IMG/VR virus record: IMGVR_UViG_3300029268_000024
Span: 1 to 52,402 of that record
Direction: 5' to 3' (one strand)
Origin: a virus
DNA: 52,402 bases
The notes beneath the pieces were generated by a model. That model did not search any database. It saw nothing but the letters and a program-made list of their open reading frames with translations, and was not told where the DNA came from. Shown one piece after another: positions 50,510 to 52,402 of the stretch. Made by a program: the position numbers and the translations under genes. Positions within the stretch are counted from its first letter, which is position 1. Each line of letters opens with the position of its first letter.

Positions 50510-52282
50510 TTAAAGAAAGGAGAGTAGCGGATATAGTAACTCGCTTACCTCCCCGACACTAAAGATGTCGGGGTTTCCGCTCGTGTAATAATGCAAAATG
50601 AAAACCAAGTTAGTCCATACTCCAGTTCCAATCGCAGTTGTGCCGCTTGCCGTTCCAGCACCTCCACTTTGTTGAGAATAGATTTTAAGTGTATTATTTG
50701 AATTAAAACCCAAAACAATCCACGGGTCAGTTACACCAGAACCTTCTACATCTACAATAGTTTGCGTACCAGATGCTCCTCTATTTACCCACATTGAAAC
50801 CGTTCCCTGATTAGTAGCAATAGCCGAAACGTCATCCACCTGAACAACATCCGTACTTCCATTAAAGCTCAAAGCAGTTCCTGTATTAGTAGAAACTCCT
50901 GCTACACTCATATCATCCGTTGTATTAACCGCAGAACTTCCAGTATAACCACTTATATTTTCAGCTACATCATAGTTGGCAGCATTATCATTCATTTTAT
51001 AATGAGCAACTAAGCCGTCACCTAAAGTATTATTTTCATCACATTCAGTTCCGTTGGTTTGGTTATAAAGAGTTTGAATAGCAGCAGGAGATAAGACTTT
51101 ATTGTAGATACGAACATCATCTATGGAACCTGTTACGCTATTCCCGCCACTTGCTCTTTTACCAATTGTTGCAGCCAATCCGGAATCTATATCGCTAGAC
51201 GGAGTAAAAGTGACGATTGTATTTGTTAAAGTTTCTTCGCTACCATCAAGATATAATTTCATGCCCGATATAATTCCTGTTCCATTGTATGTCCATACCA
51301 CATGATGCCACTGGCCGTCTCTCAAGCTCGATGTTGTACTTTCTGCCCATAAAGTATTGCTTGCCCAACTATTATTTAATCCAAATCCCATCCTACCTCC
51401 AGTACCAATTTCAATTTCATAACCTTTATAACCATTGGCGGCATCAAATGTAGAAAAAAGAGTTGAGTCAGATGCACCAGTTAAATTAAACCATAATCCA
51501 ATAGTCCAACTATCTGTTGACGAAAAATCAAATGCAGTACTTCCAACATCCACAAAATCCGTACTTCCATTAAAAGTCAAAGCCTTATCAATTTTACCTG
51601 CTACGGACATGGCGGCTGTGGTATGAGCAAAAGAAGTTCCATGATAAGCACCTGTATTATCTACCACTACATAATCCGCTTTATTATCATTCATTTTATA
51701 ATGAGCAACTAAGCCATCTGATAAATCTATCCATGTATGAGATTCTGTACCATTACCAGCATTATAGAGCAAAATAACATCGGCAGGAGATAAGGCATAG
51801 TTAAAAATACGAACATCATCCATAGAACCATTAAGTGCCCAAGTATCCCAAGCACCCATTCTGATATCTGTAGTATCGGCAATATTAAGACTAGCCCATG
51901 TAGCAGAATCAATATATGTGTTATCAACATACAAAGTTACGAGCCTAGCCGTTGTTACCGTAGCTACTATATGGTGCCACAGATTATCGCTGTAACCACC
52001 TGTGCTTCCTAATTGTGCTCCATAAGTAGAAACTGCTCCGGGGCCTACTATTATGCAACTCCATGATGCCCACGATCCCATTTTGAAGAAGCCATTATTA
52101 GCACCACCATCCACGGTCTTAAACCATGCGGATATGGATAAAGGAGATGTCCCTGTTACGCCATGATAACCTGTTGTGGTAATATAGTCTGAGGCGGTTG
52201 TGGAAGCAATAGCCGTATTGATTCTTCCATCAACTGTTTTAGTATTGGTATTAAAATTTGCCGTACCATTATGTGTACCCAT
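50510..52282 (-). pseudogene. LamG-repeat fibre-like protein, 5' part, interrupted
   Basis: The open frame encodes about two and a half LamG domains, each with LSISAWF- or WTIGLWFNL-type strands, a WHHIVATV or WHHVVWTY strand and the closing DDVRIYNKVLSPAAI. Spacers such as LVAHYKMNDN precede each. True homologous sequence ends at FILHYY near 50585; the last 25 codons are read into the TnpB element. The annotated ATG at 52282 follows a perfect AGGAGG, but LamG-type sequence continues upstream in another frame, so the gene probably starts outside the window. It is a fibre or adhesin candidate; sugar binding is inferred. Confidence 0.78.
50551..50573. repeat. Left-end hairpin of IS605-type element
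   Basis: CCCCGACA and TGTCGGGG flank the same CTAAAGA loop as the right end, 100-140 nt upstream of the TnpB start. Confidence 0.75.
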
Positions 52283-52290
52283 ATAACCTC

Positions 52291-52402
52291 CTAAAAACTA
52301 TCTACCACTATTGTATTGGCGGCATTATCATTCATTTGCCAGTTAGCGACAGTTGGAACTTCTGGATAAGTAGGTGGCGGCTGGTGGGAGGGGGGGTGTT
52401 CG
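52291..52402 (-). CDS. Upstream part of LamG fibre gene, frameshifted (runs off right edge)
   Basis: This frame is open from the right edge to TAG at 52291 and reads a Pro-rich stretch, then VANWQMNDNAANTIVVDSF. It matches the inter-domain spacer LVAHYKMNDNAANY seen before each LamG domain of the adjacent ORF. The next residues expected (GGYMGTHNGTANF) are in the other frame, starting a few bases on. One extra T in the run TTTTT at 52294-52298 would fuse the two. It is a real frameshift, a programmed slip or a sequence error. Confidence 0.65.
   Translation of the reverse strand, partial: EHPPSHQPPPTYPEVPTVANWQMNDNAANTIVVDSF

Larger units (their letters stand above)
49204..50584 (-). mobile_element. 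IS200/IS605-type element carrying only TnpB
   Basis: An approximately 1.38-kb insertion separates two parts of one LamG domain. Each end has a stem-loop with the same 7-nt loop CTAAAGA (plus strand): 50551-50573 with an 8-bp stem and 49213-49235 with an 8-bp stem, as in IS605-family ends. The LamG frame is restored if the sequence following TTAC (minus strand, 50588-50585) joins TCTACTGGC at 49203. TTAC would be the cleavage and target-adjacent motif, as in IS608. No TnpA is present, so mobility would need a helper. Boundaries are uncertain by a few nt. Confidence 0.8.

Noticed and set aside
1-52402. tRNA genes
   Set aside because: No cloverleaf-like segment was recognised by eye in the few non-coding gaps; a covariance-model scan would be needed to exclude them fully.

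Overview
The window reads as part of a large tailed-phage (Caudoviricetes) genome of unknown bacterial host. It carries a large terminase subunit, a portal protein, a prohead protease/scaffold polyprotein, an HK97-fold major capsid protein and LamG-repeat tail or fibre proteins. Among these sit metabolic and accessory genes typical of very large phages: class II ribonucleotide reductase, a ClpP-like protease, peptidyl-tRNA hydrolase 2, NUDIX, an AAA+ ATPase, VWA and M15-type peptidase. The DNA is AT-rich, genes are tightly packed with many ATGA or TAATG overlaps, ribosome-binding sites are AGGAG-like, and the standard bacterial code is used. No tRNA, rRNA or CRISPR array was seen.

Layout. From 1 to about 43.1 kb nearly everything is on the minus strand and is read right to left. 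First comes a group of small proteins and a putative recombination/repair-type ATPase (41.4-43.1 kb). Next is a fractured class II RNR gene whose halves carry split-intein fragments with a nuclease gene between them (37.2-41.4 kb). Then come a repeat-solenoid protein, a beta-propeller, TerL and a repeat protein with a possible -1 frameshift extension (30.3-37.1 kb). A trypsin-like protease, DUF1257 and DUF2997 genes, a metallopeptidase/nucleotidyltransferase-like fusion and several small proteins follow (21.5-29.5 kb). A Ycf46-like AAA ATPase and Pth2 (18.4-21.4 kb) precede the head module: portal, tagged small proteins, the 1882-residue protease/scaffold polyprotein, a probable decoration protein and the capsid protein (1.6-18.3 kb). 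The left edge ends with NUDIX and two MKIYR-starting proteins.

A plus-strand cassette (43.25-48.06 kb) encodes an M15-type peptidase, a P-loop-containing unknown, a zinc-ribbon protein, a VWA protein and a ClpP homologue. To its right, on the minus strand, a LamG-repeat gene is split by a TnpB-only IS200/IS605-type element (about 49.2-50.6 kb). The same gene seems to be frameshifted near 52.29 kb and runs off the right edge.

Themes. Several unrelated small proteins share one N-terminal peptide (MKIKLSKxQWExMGKxAGW), which looks like a targeting or packaging tag comparable in logic to the T4 capsid-targeting sequence. The giant head polyprotein has at least three in-frame internal ATGs with good ribosome-binding sites, suggesting nested protease/scaffold products. 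Selfish elements are concentrated in essential genes: a LAGLIDADG intein in the portal, a split intein in RNR, and TnpB in the fibre gene. The portal also carries a C-terminal DUF559/Vsr-like nuclease domain. Minus-strand transcription units are bounded by strong intrinsic terminators and by TGTATAAT-type promoters.
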